Assembly: GCF_011806525.1 (NCBI RefSeq)
Contig: NZ_JAAVKI010000004.1
Span: 124,001-188,000, forward strand
Direction: 5' to 3'
Source: Thalassospira sp. HF15
GTDB lineage: Bacteria; Pseudomonadota; Alphaproteobacteria; Rhodospirillales; Thalassospiraceae
Length of the DNA stretch: 64,000 bases
A program made the position numbers and the translations under genes. Below, one piece after another: positions 8,784 to 17,859 of this stretch. Below the pieces are notes generated by a model. The model was not told the origin of the DNA. It searched no databases and saw nothing but the letters and a program-made list of their open reading frames with translations. Each line of letters starts with the position of its first letter. The first letter of the stretch is position 1.

Positions 8784-9953
8784 TTAGGTATCCGATCTTG
8801 CGTGGGGATCTGTTCGTTCGATCAGGACATCAGCCACAGCAACCAAAGCTTCCTTTGAATTGGCCCCAAGTTCGATTGCCGCATCATATATTTCGCGTTG
8901 TCTGCGTGCGCTGGTGCCGCGTTTTATGATGGTGCGTGCATGTTCGACTTCATCGACACAGCCAAAGAACTCGGCATCCGGACGGATCAGTTCGAGGATT
9001 TCCTCAAGCAGATCGGCATAAGGTACGATTTCGCCTCGGCCAAAATCGATCAAACCCGCCTTCTCCCCCGGATCACTGCCATAACGACACGCCCGCCAGC
9101 GATTTTCACGCACCAGCATATTGGCATAAATCCGCCAGCGCTGATTATTGCGGCGCAGACGATAGAGCATACGCATTAGGCATCGCGTGATGGAAGCCAC
9201 ACAGACAGCATCTTCCAGATCAGTGCAAACGTCAGCGATGCGCATTTCAAGAGTCGGCCAACGATCACTTGGGCGCAAATCCCACCAAAGCTTTGTGCCA
9301 TCCTCGATCACCCCGGCATCAATCAGCATATCGACATGGCGGCGATATTCCGCCCAAGAGCCGAACACTTCAGGCAAGCCGGTGCGCGGCAGGTTATCGA
9401 ACACCGACAACCGAAATGTTTGCAGACCGGTTTCCTTGCCCCGCCAGAAGGGCGAACTGGTGGTGAGTGCGAGAAGATGGGGCAAAAAGTAGCTGGCCTG
9501 CGCCATCAATTCGATGCGCAGATCATCATCCTCAATCCCGACATGGACATGCATACCGCAAATCAGCAAGCGATCAACCACCGTGCGCAGGTCACGTGCG
9601 ATGGTGTTGTAACGCTCGCCATCGGTATGTTTCTGATCATCCCACTGGGCAAAGGGATGTGTCGATGCCGCCAGCAGCGCCATGTCATATTTCGCCGCCA
9701 CCTCTGAGAGTGTGCTGCGCATCTCAATAAGCTGCTCGCGCGCTTCAAGCGCACTATTGCAGACCTTGCTGCCGGTTTCGACCTGACAGCGCATGAATTC
9801 GGAAGACACCTGATCGCCAAGTTTTGCCTTAGCGTCTTTCAGGAAATCGGCAGGTGGGTCTTTGGCAAGATCGCGGGTTTCGCGATCCACGAGCCAGAAT
9901 TCTTCTTCAATGCCGATGGAAAATCCCGGCTCGCGTGCCTTGGTCCCTGCCAA
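8784..9953 (-). CDS. Carboxylate-amine ligase, YbdK/GCS2 family
   Basis: A 389-aa member of glutamate-cysteine ligase family 2, which joins an amino acid carboxylate to an amine using ATP. Seen: the signature FSIGIEEEFWLVD near the N-terminus, MHVHVGI in the middle (metal/ATP-binding region), and a TLEMRIADVCTD segment. A TTG start at 9953 is proposed: AGGAGA precedes it, and it places the conserved IGIEEEFW 13-20 residues from the N-terminus; the frame extends further upstream (TTG 10055) but only inside the preceding gene. The TTG sits one base after that gene's TGA, implying translational coupling. YbdK members have weak gamma-glutamyl-cysteine ligase activity; the true substrate is unknown. 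Confidence 0.85.
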   Translation of the reverse strand: MAGTKAREPGFSIGIEEEFWLVDRETRDLAKDPPADFLKDAKAKLGDQVSSEFMRCQVETGSKVCNSALEAREQLIEMRSTLSEVAAKYDMALLAASTHPFAQWDDQKHTDGERYNTIARDLRTVVDRLLICGMHVHVGIEDDDLRIELMAQASYFLPHLLALTTSSPFWRGKETGLQTFRLSVFDNLPRTGLPEVFGSWAEYRRHVDMLIDAGVIEDGTKLWWDLRPSDRWPTLEMRIADVCTDLEDAVCVASITRCLMRMLYRLRRNNQRWRIYANMLVRENRWRACRYGSDPGEKAGLIDFGRGEIVPYADLLEEILELIRPDAEFFGCVDEVEHARTIIKRGTSARRQREIYDAAIELGANSKEALVAVADVLIERTDPHARSDT

Positions 9954-9954
9954 A

Positions 9955-10755
9955 TCAGTCTCTCCTGATCTTGTAAAGATTCGGATCCGCCAGGATGTCG
10001 ACAAAGGCATCGCCCAGGATCTTTGCCCATTTTTCACATCCTTCGTCAGTATCAATCAGATCCTGACGAATTTCAATCGACACACACGGAAGACCCGCCG
10101 CCTCGCCGTGATGATCAATGGTGTAGTCGGCCATATGTTGCCCGGAATAAGGTTCGTTATCGCCAATGGTCAGATCTGGATTCTGCGCGCGCAGCGTTTC
10201 AAGCAACGGCACAGGAATACGATCATCCTTATCCCACAGAACACCGATTTCCCATGGGCGCTCAAAACCCTGAAACACGGGTGTGAAGCTGTGAATGGCA
10301 ATCAGCGCCGGGGCAATTTTATGGACGTGGAACGTGGCAATCTGTACTTCGATCGCCCAGTGATAGGGCAGGAAAATCTCGCGGATGCGTTTCATATGTT
10401 CGCTGGGCGAGACATTCTTGTTGCCCGGCACCACGGTCTGATCCGCGATTTCGGGCATCCCGGTCGGATCCCAAAGTTGGCGGTTGCAATCAACGACAAG
10501 GCGCGAGTACCCGCCCAGAACCGCTGGGCAGTCAAATCTTTCGACCAGAATTTCTGTTACCTTGCGAGCGCCGATATCCCAGCCAATATGGCGTTTGCGC
10601 TCTTCCTCGGGCAGGCCAAGCGTGCCAAGGCTTTTGGGGATATCCCGGGACGCATGGTCACAGACAAAAAGCGAGTGACCCTTGCCGTTTTCATTCAATA
10701 TTTCAAACGGGGCAGGATCATCATGGCCCAAAAGGGTCCCGGCTTGGTTCGGCAC
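9955..10755 (-). CDS. N-formylglutamate amidohydrolase family protein
   Basis: A 266-aa HutG-type hydrolase. Such enzymes cleave N-formyl-glutamate to formate and glutamate using Zn. Seen: LFVCDHASRDIP (family core), HIGWDIGA, VVDCNRQLWDP and IAIHSFTPVFQG. A GTG start at 10755 is preferred because AGGAGA precedes it at normal spacing; the upstream frame to 10866 adds 37 residues with no family likeness. No other histidine-degradation gene is nearby. It is coupled to the YbdK-type ligase, so an amide-hydrolysing and an amide-forming enzyme sit in one unit. A role outside histidine breakdown is likely (inference). Confidence 0.87.
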   Translation of the reverse strand: MPNQAGTLLGHDDPAPFEILNENGKGHSLFVCDHASRDIPKSLGTLGLPEEERKRHIGWDIGARKVTEILVERFDCPAVLGGYSRLVVDCNRQLWDPTGMPEIADQTVVPGNKNVSPSEHMKRIREIFLPYHWAIEVQIATFHVHKIAPALIAIHSFTPVFQGFERPWEIGVLWDKDDRIPVPLLETLRAQNPDLTIGDNEPYSGQHMADYTIDHHGEAAGLPCVSIEIRQDLIDTDEGCEKWAKILGDAFVDILADPNLYKIRRD

Positions 10756-10975
10756 GCGTGTTCTCCTGAATTCTGGTGGTCTTTGGGTATCAGCAGGTTG
10801 GATCGGGTGGGTATTCCTTGGTTTCACTGCCCCGCACAACAGATGAAAGCGGGGCGGATATGCCATCCTGCACCTGTTGAACTATCAATTTATCGCCGCC
10901 GAAACAAGATTGCACTGCAATAAGCGGAGCCTGAGCATATCGACACTTTGCGTCACCCCCAAACATCCCTTAAAC

Positions 10976-10986
10976 TGGTATGACCA
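10976..10986. promoter_or_regulatory. Candidate FadR/PdhR-type operator
   Basis: TGGT-ATG-ACCA is a perfect inverted repeat with a 3-nt spacer, the established core of FadR-subfamily GntR operators. It lies 66 bp upstream of the GntR-family gene at 11053, in the region (10756-11052) divergent from the amidohydrolase. Autoregulation is the simplest reading. Confidence 0.6.
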
Positions 10987-11052
10987 TTGCGCGAAAAACA
11001 GCATCGAAGTCGCTGCACTGGCACAGAAAAACACGATTGGAGACAACCCAAC

Positions 11053-11802
11053 ATGCCGTCTGCAAAGCCGGTTCAGGCACAAGACGATCAGGATCCCAAG
11101 CGTCCCAAAAGGGTCGCCGATCAGGTAGCCGATCAGATCCTTGAAAAGATTTCGGATGGCATTTTCCTGCCCGGTGATCGCCTACCCGGCGAACGCCAGC
11201 TTGCCGAAAGCATGTCGGTCAGCCGTGTATCTGTGCGCGCAGCCCTGCAGAAACTCAAGACCCGCGGGTATCTGCGCGCGGTTCAGGGTGGCGGTACAGA
11301 AATCCTGTCATCAACCGGGATCGACATGGATACCGCCATGACCGATCTGGTGCGCGATTCGATCAGCAATCTGCGCGATCTGCAGGAAATCCGCTGCACG
11401 CTTGAAACATGGGCCGCCCGGCGGGCCGCGATCAATGCCAGTGACGAGGATATCAAGCTTTTGCGCATGGCATTCCGTCAGGCTCATGATCCACGGCGCG
11501 CGGCGAAGTACCGGGCCGATGATGACCATCGCCTGCATATGATGATTGGACGGGCAACCGGATCGATCATTTACTATCACGTGATGAAAATGCTTCATGA
11601 TGTGCTGCAGGCCGCGCTGACCGAAATCCGCTTCAATGGCATGGCCGGCCCGACCTTTGACCGGATGGTGCAGGAACATCACCGTGACATCATCGAAGCC
11701 ATCGCCGCCCACGATCCGGATGCCGCCGAAAAGGCGATGTCAAATCATCTGCAGGCCGTGATCGACTTCTTCAAGACAGCCTCCGACAAACAGTCGACTT
11801 AA
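11053..11802 (+). CDS. GntR family regulator, FadR subfamily
   Basis: A 249-aa repressor-type protein. The N-terminal winged helix (VADQVADQILEKISDGIFLPGDRLP then SMSVSRVSVRAALQKLKTRG) is followed by an all-helical FCD effector domain containing DDDHRLHMMIG and a VQEHHRDIIEAI segment, whose Asp/His residues bind metal and a carboxylate ligand in the family. ATG 11053 is chosen because GGAGAC precedes it and the domain starts shortly after; an in-frame ATG at 10987 lacks a site. It is followed 44 bp later by glycerate kinase, which it probably controls, perhaps with a hydroxy acid as effector (inference). Confidence 0.9.
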   Translation: MPSAKPVQAQDDQDPKRPKRVADQVADQILEKISDGIFLPGDRLPGERQLAESMSVSRVSVRAALQKLKTRGYLRAVQGGGTEILSSTGIDMDTAMTDLVRDSISNLRDLQEIRCTLETWAARRAAINASDEDIKLLRMAFRQAHDPRRAAKYRADDDHRLHMMIGRATGSIIYYHVMKMLHDVLQAALTEIRFNGMAGPTFDRMVQEHHRDIIEAIAAHDPDAAEKAMSNHLQAVIDFFKTASDKQST

Positions 11803-11846
11803 GGCCCCGGACCAACCAGGCCAAAATCCAATCAGGGAACTCGAAC

Positions 11847-13109
11847 ATGAGCACTTCGCGCGAAAAACTTCTGGCTTTGATGGATGCGGCACTCAAGGCT
11901 GCCGACCCCGGGGTTCAGATCCCGCGCAACCTGCCAACCGCACCGAAGGGCAAAACCATCGTCATTGGTGCCGGCAAGGCATCAGCGAACATGGCGCGCG
12001 CGTTCGAAAAGGCCTGGGAAGGCGATGTCGAAGGTCTGGTGGTGACGCGTTATGGCCATGCGGTCGAATGTGACCGGATCGAAATTGTCGAGGCTTCCCA
12101 CCCGGTACCTGACGCCGCAGGCGAAAAGGCCGCCAAGCGTATTCTTGATATTGTCTCCAACGCTGGGCCCGATGATCTGGTGGTCTGCATGATTTCCGGC
12201 GGTGGATCAGCCCTTCTTGCCCTGCCCGGACCGGGTTTGACGCTTGAAGACAAACAATCCATCAGCAAGGCGCTTTTGCGTAGTGGTGCGACCATTTCGG
12301 AAATGAACTGTGTGCGCAAACACCTCTCTGCCATCAAGGGCGGCCGCTTGGCCAAGGCCAGCGCACCTGCGCGCATGGTGACCTATCTTGTGTCTGACGT
12401 ACCCGGTGATGATCCGGCGATCATTGCATCGGGTCCGACAGTGTCCGATCCAACCACAGGTCAGGATGCGCTTGATATCATCCGCCACTATCAGATCGAC
12501 ATCCCCAAGGCCGCCGAAGACCTGCTGCGCAGTGCTGCGGATGAAACCATCAAACCCGATGATCCTTGCTTTGAAGGTCACGAGACCATCATGCTGGCCC
12601 GCCCGCAGGATAGCCTTGAGGCCGCCGCATCGGTTGCGCGCGACATGGGTCTTAACCCCGTTATTCTGGGCGATGCAATCGAAGGCGAAGCGCGCGAAGT
12701 TGCCATCATGCACGCAGGGATCGCCCATCAGGTTGCCAATCATGGCCAACCGGCGGCAAAGCCATGCGTTTTGCTTTCCGGCGGTGAAACCACCGTCACA
12801 GTGCGGGGCAAGGGTGGCCGGGGTGGTCGCAATAGCGAATTTTTGCTGTCGCTTTTACTGCAACTTCGCGATCAACCGGGCTTCTGTGGGCTGGCGATTG
12901 ATACCGATGGTATCGATGGCAGCGAAGATAATGCCGGGGCGATTATGGACGCCAAAAGCTGGCAGACCGCGCAAAAGGCTGGCATCGACCTTCGGGAATA
13001 TCTTGCCAATAACGACGCCTATAGCGCCTTTGACAAGATCGATGATCTGATCGTGACCGGCCCGACGCTCACCAATGTGAACGATTTCCGTGCCATTCTG
13101 ATTGAGTAG
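11847..13109 (+). CDS. ttuD: Glycerate kinase, MOFRL family
   Basis: A 420-aa glycerate 2-kinase of the GckA/TtuD type: D-glycerate + ATP to 2-phosphoglycerate, the exit of glyoxylate, hydroxypyruvate or tartrate carbon into glycolysis. Seen: IVIGAGKASANMARAFE near the N-terminus, a CMISGGGSALLALP glycine-rich loop, VRKHLSAIKGGRLA, YLVSDVPGDDPAIIASGP, and the C-terminal MOFRL part LLSGGETTVTVRGKG GRGGRNSEF (as two blocks). It pairs with the upstream regulator. The convergent gene 11 bp downstream is hydroxypyruvate isomerase, which supports a role in glyoxylate/hydroxypyruvate metabolism. Confidence 0.94.
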   Translation: MSTSREKLLALMDAALKAADPGVQIPRNLPTAPKGKTIVIGAGKASANMARAFEKAWEGDVEGLVVTRYGHAVECDRIEIVEASHPVPDAAGEKAAKRILDIVSNAGPDDLVVCMISGGGSALLALPGPGLTLEDKQSISKALLRSGATISEMNCVRKHLSAIKGGRLAKASAPARMVTYLVSDVPGDDPAIIASGPTVSDPTTGQDALDIIRHYQIDIPKAAEDLLRSAADETIKPDDPCFEGHETIMLARPQDSLEAAASVARDMGLNPVILGDAIEGEAREVAIMHAGIAHQVANHGQPAAKPCVLLSGGETTVTVRGKGGRGGRNSEFLLSLLLQLRDQPGFCGLAIDTDGIDGSEDNAGAIMDAKSWQTAQKAGIDLREYLANNDAYSAFDKIDDLIVTGPTLTNVNDFRAILIE

Positions 13110-13119
13110 AACCGGGTGT

Positions 13120-13911
13120 TCAGGCCCCGGGTTTTGGCATCCATGGACGGACCCAGCCAAGCCCGTCTTCGGTCTTGCCATGCGGCTTGTATTCGCAGCC
13201 GATCCAGCCTTCATAGCCGATGCGGTCCAGCATGTAGAACAGGAAGGGATAGTTAAGCTCCCCACTGTCGGGCTCGTGACGGCCCGGCGCGCCCGCGACC
13301 TGAACATGGGCAATGCTGTCGATATGCTTGTCCAACCTTGCGGCGATGTTCCCGCCAACAATCTGCGCGTGATAAATATCGAACTGCAGTTTCAGGCGCG
13401 GGTGATCAAGCTGTTCAAGGATCACGGCCGCCTGTTCAATGGAATTAAGCAAATAGCCCGGCATATCCAGCGGGTTGATCGGCTCGATCAGGATATCAAC
13501 ACCGGCCTGATCAGCAAGATCGGCGGCATAAAGAAGATTGTCACAATAAAGCCGCGCGAGCTTGCCAGAATCTTCACCCTTGCCCATCACACCGGCCATG
13601 CAATGGAGCATCTTGCAATCGGTTGCCGCCGCATAATCAAGGGCCGTCACGACAGAATCACGAAAGGCATCCTCGCGCCCCGGTCGACAGGCAAGACCGC
13701 GATCCCCCGCCTCCCAATCACCGGCGGGCAGGTTAAATAGAACCTGTTCAAGACCGTTGTCAGCCAAAAGCGATTTGACCGTCGAGAGTGGCATGTCATA
13801 GGCGCCGATATACTCCACCCCGACAAAGCCTGCATCAGCAGCCGCAGCAAACCGTTTTTCAAACGGCAAGTCGGCAAACAGGAACGAAAGGTTGGCAGAA
13901 AAGCGGGGCAT
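13120..13911 (-). CDS. hyi: Hydroxypyruvate isomerase family TIM-barrel protein
   Basis: A 263-aa xylose-isomerase-like TIM barrel: interconverts hydroxypyruvate and tartronate semialdehyde. Seen: the N-terminal RFSANLSFLFADLPF start, GFVGVEY, the central metal ligand region ILIEPINPLDMPGYLL, LKLQFDIYHAQIVGG, HVQVAGAPGRHEPDSGELNY and the C-terminal IGCEYKPHG. All are characteristic of Hyi. ATG 13911 begins the family-conserved sequence; an in-frame ATG at 13959 adds 16 residues. It is convergent with glycerate kinase and not in an operon with gcl or a reductase, so the pathway is split over the genome. Confidence 0.9.
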   Translation of the reverse strand: MPRFSANLSFLFADLPFEKRFAAAADAGFVGVEYIGAYDMPLSTVKSLLADNGLEQVLFNLPAGDWEAGDRGLACRPGREDAFRDSVVTALDYAAATDCKMLHCMAGVMGKGEDSGKLARLYCDNLLYAADLADQAGVDILIEPINPLDMPGYLLNSIEQAAVILEQLDHPRLKLQFDIYHAQIVGGNIAARLDKHIDSIAHVQVAGAPGRHEPDSGELNYPFLFYMLDRIGYEGWIGCEYKPHGKTEDGLGWVRPWMPKPGA

Positions 13912-13975
13912 GATCGATCCACAAGAATGATTAACAGTGTCACATGGTTTCCGATCCACCCCGCAAGGTCAATCA

Positions 13976-14884
13976 TCAATCACCGGATTGCTCAATGATC
14001 GGCGCGGCAGAGGCCACCTCGCTTTCAATCCAGGCACCGAATGCTTCAACTTCGCGAAGGTTATCGCCCCGACCGGTGTGCACATAGTGATAACAATGCC
14101 CTTTGATTTCAGGGCCAAATGGCATCACCAGCAATCCTGCATCAATTTCTGCGCGAACCATCTCCGGACTGGCCAAAACAACTCCTTGGCCTGCAATCGC
14201 CGCCTGAATGGCGTGACTGTCATCGGAAAAACTGATCCCTGCGGATGGCAAGTGATTTACCGCATCTGCCACCTGCCCCCATCTTTGCCATGTCGGGGTC
14301 GCATCATCGGGGCGTAGCCAGTCAAAATGCAGCAAGGTCGCATTGCGCAAGTCTTCGGGTTTTTTCAGGCCTAGCACCGGACTGCAAAGTGGCACGAACT
14401 GTTCGCGAAACATCTTGTGTGCAACCAATCCCGTATAAGGACCGACACCATATCGAATGGCAGCATCCGCCACACCACCGGCAAGGTCGACGGCCTCTGG
14501 GGATGTATGAAGTCGCAAGTTGACACCAGGATATTCTGCCTGAAACCGAGGCAGGCGTGGCAACAACCATTTTGCCGCAAAGGATGGAATGACCGAAACC
14601 GTTATGCTGCGCGATACGGGGCGGCTTCGCACCCGATCAACCGCCTTGGCAAAGGCGGCAAAGCCATCCCGAAAAACCGGATATAGCTCCTGCCCGGCTT
14701 CTGTCAGGACAACCTGCCGTGGTTTGCGGTCAAACAGCCGAACACCAAGCGTTTCCTCAAGTAGACGGATTTGATGACTGATCGCGGTCGGCGTGACGGC
14801 AAGCTCGGATGCGGCATTCTTGAAACTTTGATGCCGTGCGGCAGCCTCAAAGGCGCGCAGGGTTGCAAGTGGCGGCAACGACAT
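13976..14884 (-). CDS. LysR family regulator, GcvA-like
   Basis: A 302-aa LysR-type regulator. The winged helix (LRAFEAAARHQSFKNAASELAVTPTAISHQIRLLEETLG) has the AVTPTAISHQ recognition helix typical of the GcvA branch, and a periplasmic-binding-protein-like effector domain follows (residues 95-295). It is divergent from the azoreductase gene with 123 bp between start codons, so it probably controls that gene. The closeness to hydroxypyruvate isomerase is the other possible link. Confidence 0.9.
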   Translation of the reverse strand: MSLPPLATLRAFEAAARHQSFKNAASELAVTPTAISHQIRLLEETLGVRLFDRKPRQVVLTEAGQELYPVFRDGFAAFAKAVDRVRSRPVSRSITVSVIPSFAAKWLLPRLPRFQAEYPGVNLRLHTSPEAVDLAGGVADAAIRYGVGPYTGLVAHKMFREQFVPLCSPVLGLKKPEDLRNATLLHFDWLRPDDATPTWQRWGQVADAVNHLPSAGISFSDDSHAIQAAIAGQGVVLASPEMVRAEIDAGLLVMPFGPEIKGHCYHYVHTGRGDNLREVEAFGAWIESEVASAAPIIEQSGD

Positions 14885-15007
14885 ATGAATGAATTTAACT
14901 CATCTATTGGCTGAGGAATTCGATTTTGCCGTATCGACTTAACCAAGGCAAACTTTATCTCCAGAACCTTACAGCAGATGAACACACCTCATCAGATGGA
15001 GAACGTG

Positions 15008-15697
15008 ATGACCAGAATTCTTCACATCGACAGCAGCTCCCGCCCCGGCCGCTCCGATCAGAAACAGCACGGCTCGCACACCCGTCGCTTGACCGCACAA
15101 TTCATACAGAACTGGCTGGAAAAAAGCCCGAACACCGAGGTCATCTATCGCGATGTCGGGACTAACCCGCCACAACCCACCACGGGTGACTGGGTCCATG
15201 CGGCCTTTACCAACCCCGCTGACCGCGAAGACTGGATGCAGGATGCGCTGCGCGAAAGTGATCAGCTGGTTGATGAGTTGCTTGCCGCTGACATCATTGT
15301 TGCCGGGGTACCGATGTATAATTTCGGCATGCCCGCACAGATGAAGGCATGGGTCGATAACATCGTGCGTGTCGGGCGAACCTTTGGTTTTGATCGCGCA
15401 CGCGGCGACGTTCCGTATTGGCCTCTGGTTACAGACAACAAATCAGTCGTCGTTCTCTCTGCACGGGGCGATTACGGCTATGACCCCAAGGGGCGTATTG
15501 CACATATGAACCATGTCGAAGGCGGTGTGTTCACCCCGCTGCAATATATCGGTATCAGCGATCAATATGGCGCAGCCATCGAATATGACGAGTTTGCCGA
15601 TGAGCGAACTGCGCAATCCATCAAGGAAGCTGAGCAAAAAGTCATAAAGCTGGTGGACACGCTTATGGCCAAGCATTGCAACATCAACGCCGCCTAA
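15008..15697 (+). CDS. FMN-dependent NADH-azoreductase family protein
   Basis: A 229-aa flavodoxin-fold NAD(P)H:quinone/azo reductase of the AcpD (AzoR) type. Seen: ILHIDSSSRPGRS (FMN phosphate loop), IIVAGVPMYNFGMPAQMKAWVDNI, the strongest family signature, and VVLSARGDYG near the flavin ring site. ATG 15008 has GGAGAACG just upstream; in-frame ATGs at 14978 and 14996 are less well placed. Typical roles are two-electron reduction of quinones or electrophiles under stress. The divergent LysR gene is the likely regulator, and a hairpin follows. Confidence 0.88.
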   Translation: MTRILHIDSSSRPGRSDQKQHGSHTRRLTAQFIQNWLEKSPNTEVIYRDVGTNPPQPTTGDWVHAAFTNPADREDWMQDALRESDQLVDELLAADIIVAGVPMYNFGMPAQMKAWVDNIVRVGRTFGFDRARGDVPYWPLVTDNKSVVVLSARGDYGYDPKGRIAHMNHVEGGVFTPLQYIGISDQYGAAIEYDEFADERTAQSIKEAEQKVIKLVDTLMAKHCNINAA

Positions 15698-15700
15698 GTG

Positions 15701-15739
15701 GCTCAGGCGGGCGTGACAGCCCAAGACGTCCGCCTGAGC
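15701..15739. terminator. Hairpin between convergent azoreductase and LysR genes
   Basis: GCTCAGGCGG and CCGCCTGAGC arms pair over 10 bp with further partial pairing inside. There is no clear T run, so it is a weaker terminator candidate serving both converging genes. Confidence 0.5.
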
Positions 15740-15747
15740 TTGTCTGA

Positions 15748-16674
15748 TCAGACTGTACTGGAATTCAGGCTCTCACGGCGATATGCCTGCATTCCAGCCA
15801 CGAGTGCATCAAACACGACGCGACAGCGCAAATGATCACGCAGCCCTTCATGCATCGTCACCCAAGTATCAAGTGCCAGGGTGAAATCGGGCAACAGCCG
15901 CATACATCCCTCTGTGCGGCGCGCCAGGCCAAGCTGACAAGCAGCAACACCAAATCCCGCCCGCATCATGGCAAGCTGGGCAACATTGCTGTCAACACGC
16001 ATCGCAAAATGGGCATTGGCAATTTCAGGCATACGGTCAACCATGGCACGCACATCGGCACTGACCGTATCAAACCCGATCAAATCAAGCTTGCCCAATT
16101 GATCCCAACCAATTTCGCCTTCACGTCCACGCCATCCCGCATGGTCGAGATAGTCCGACATTGCATGAAATCCCAGATCAATATTGCCGATATGCTTGGC
16201 GATCAGGGCACCCTGTTCTGGCGCGACCATCCGCACAGCAATATCGGCATCGCGCCGCAAAAGGTTCTCGACCCGATTTGACAGGACCAGCTCAATCTCA
16301 AGGTCGGGATGATCACGACGAAGTTGCGTCAGGACCGGTGGTAAAATCTCTATGCCAACAACCTCGGCCGCAGTCACACGCACGGTCCCACGTACAGAAC
16401 CAACATCACCGCTGGCCGCCCGCCGAAGACCGCGCGCAGCAGACTGAACTGCGGTTGCATGTGGTAACAGTGATATCGCGGTGTCTGTTGGGACCAATCC
16501 CGCTTGTGACCGGGTGAAAAGCACCACACCCAGGTGATCTTGCAGCTCGTCAACATGGCGCCCGACCGTCGGCTGCGTCAGACCAAGCACACGGGCCGCC
16601 GCCGATAAGGAGCCGCACTCCATCACTGCAAGGAAGGTTCGATAAAGGTTCCAGTCAGGCTCATTCTTTTCCAT
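15748..16674 (-). CDS. LysR family transcriptional regulator
   Basis: A 308-aa LysR regulator. The N-terminal winged helix contains LYRTFLAVMECGSLSAAARV and a TQPTVGRHVDELQ recognition helix; the effector domain covers the remaining 200 residues (VRVTAAEVVGIEILPPVL onward). This branch (N-terminal W-N-L-Y-R-T-F) often controls adjacent oxidoreductases. It is divergent from the NAD-dependent epimerase gene (16770), and an ATACA/TGTAT inverted repeat overlaps its own start codon. Confidence 0.92.
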   Translation of the reverse strand: MEKNEPDWNLYRTFLAVMECGSLSAAARVLGLTQPTVGRHVDELQDHLGVVLFTRSQAGLVPTDTAISLLPHATAVQSAARGLRRAASGDVGSVRGTVRVTAAEVVGIEILPPVLTQLRRDHPDLEIELVLSNRVENLLRRDADIAVRMVAPEQGALIAKHIGNIDLGFHAMSDYLDHAGWRGREGEIGWDQLGKLDLIGFDTVSADVRAMVDRMPEIANAHFAMRVDSNVAQLAMMRAGFGVAACQLGLARRTEGCMRLLPDFTLALDTWVTMHEGLRDHLRCRVVFDALVAGMQAYRRESLNSSTV

Positions 16675-16686
16675 ACATTTTTGTAT
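16673..16686. promoter_or_regulatory. Candidate LysR operator
   Basis: ATACA-TTTT-TGTAT is a perfect inverted repeat lying over the start codon of the LysR gene (ATG at 16674) and inside the 95-bp spacer shared with the divergent epimerase gene. Its place suggests autorepression. Confidence 0.45.
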
Positions 16687-16769
16687 AGCATAGAAACACT
16701 TTTATAGAATTTTGTTTTTTATGTTCGGCTTCTATCCTCTGCCCATCGCAACACTCAGAGGATTACACC

Positions 16770-17789
16770 ATGTCGAATTCGAAAAACAAAACCGCTTTGG
16801 TCATTGGTGCCAACGGCGGGATCGGACGCGAAGTGACCAACGCCCTGTTGTGCCGCGGATGGCATGTCCGCGCATTGGTCAGAAAACAGGCAAAAAGCAC
16901 CGATCGCGCACCGCATCATCAGATTGATTGGTGCATTGGTGACGCAATGTCTTCAGACGATGTTCTCAATGCCGCACGTGGTACCGATGTTATCGTCCAC
17001 GCTGTTAACCCGCCGGGATACCGCAATTGGGAAAAACTGGCTTTGCCGATGCTTGATAACACCATCCGTGCAGCCATCGTGAACAAGTCACGGATCGTTC
17101 TGCCCGGCACGGTCTATAATTTCAGCCCTAATGTGCTTGATGGCCTGACCGAAGACAGCCCGCAGCAACCGCACACACGCAAGGGCATCATTCGGGCGAA
17201 AATGGAAAAACGCATTTACGATGCCACCCTGCAAGGTGCAAGGGCCCTGATCCTCCGTGCCGGCGATTATTTTGGTGCCAGTGCTGGCAATAACTGGTTT
17301 TCGCAATGTCTGGTCAAACCAGGTCGCAGCATCTCAGCCATAACCTATCCCGGCCCCAAAAACATCGGTCATCAATGGGCCTATTTGCCCGATGTTGCAG
17401 AAACGATGGTACGGCTTCTTGATCACGATGACACGATTGATAACTTTGCGCGTTTCCATATGGAAGGTCACTGGGACCATGACGGCATGCAAATGATCAA
17501 TGCCATACGCGAATGCCTTGCCCCGCAAGAAGTTGCGCTTCGGCGCCTGCCCTGGGGCTTTATCAATTTGCTTCGGCCATTCTCTTCCTTCTGTCGTGAA
17601 GTATCGGAAGTTCGCTATCTCTGGCAGACAGAAAGCAGGATGGAAAACAGCCCGCTGATCTCAGTGCTCGGAACCGAGCCGCACACCGACCTTAACGATG
17701 CTGTTTTGGCAACGTTAACTGGCCTTGGCTGCATCACACCAAAGCAAAAGTCGCAAACGGACCCGATGTCGCAAATCCAACCGGCATAA
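16770..17789 (+). CDS. NAD-dependent epimerase/dehydratase family protein
   Basis: A 339-aa extended short-chain dehydrogenase. Seen: a Rossmann glycine motif ALVIGANGGIGREV (residues 9-22), VIVHAVNPPG in the loop after the fourth strand, then substrate-domain elements such as LILRAGDYFG and HQWAYLPDVAETM. The canonical YxxxK pair is not obvious, though a VLPGTVYNF segment may hold the Tyr. The substrate cannot be told. It is divergent from a LysR regulator and followed 70 bp later by a HIT-family gene. The spacing permits one transcript (epimerase - HIT - DUF3088). Confidence 0.85.
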   Translation: MSNSKNKTALVIGANGGIGREVTNALLCRGWHVRALVRKQAKSTDRAPHHQIDWCIGDAMSSDDVLNAARGTDVIVHAVNPPGYRNWEKLALPMLDNTIRAAIVNKSRIVLPGTVYNFSPNVLDGLTEDSPQQPHTRKGIIRAKMEKRIYDATLQGARALILRAGDYFGASAGNNWFSQCLVKPGRSISAITYPGPKNIGHQWAYLPDVAETMVRLLDHDDTIDNFARFHMEGHWDHDGMQMINAIRECLAPQEVALRRLPWGFINLLRPFSSFCREVSEVRYLWQTESRMENSPLISVLGTEPHTDLNDAVLATLTGLGCITPKQKSQTDPMSQIQPA

Positions 17790-17859
17790 GGATTTCAAGA
17801 CATTGCCATTTTTGCGGGCTATAACACATCAAATTCAGCCGCAGAAAAGAAGGTCCCAT

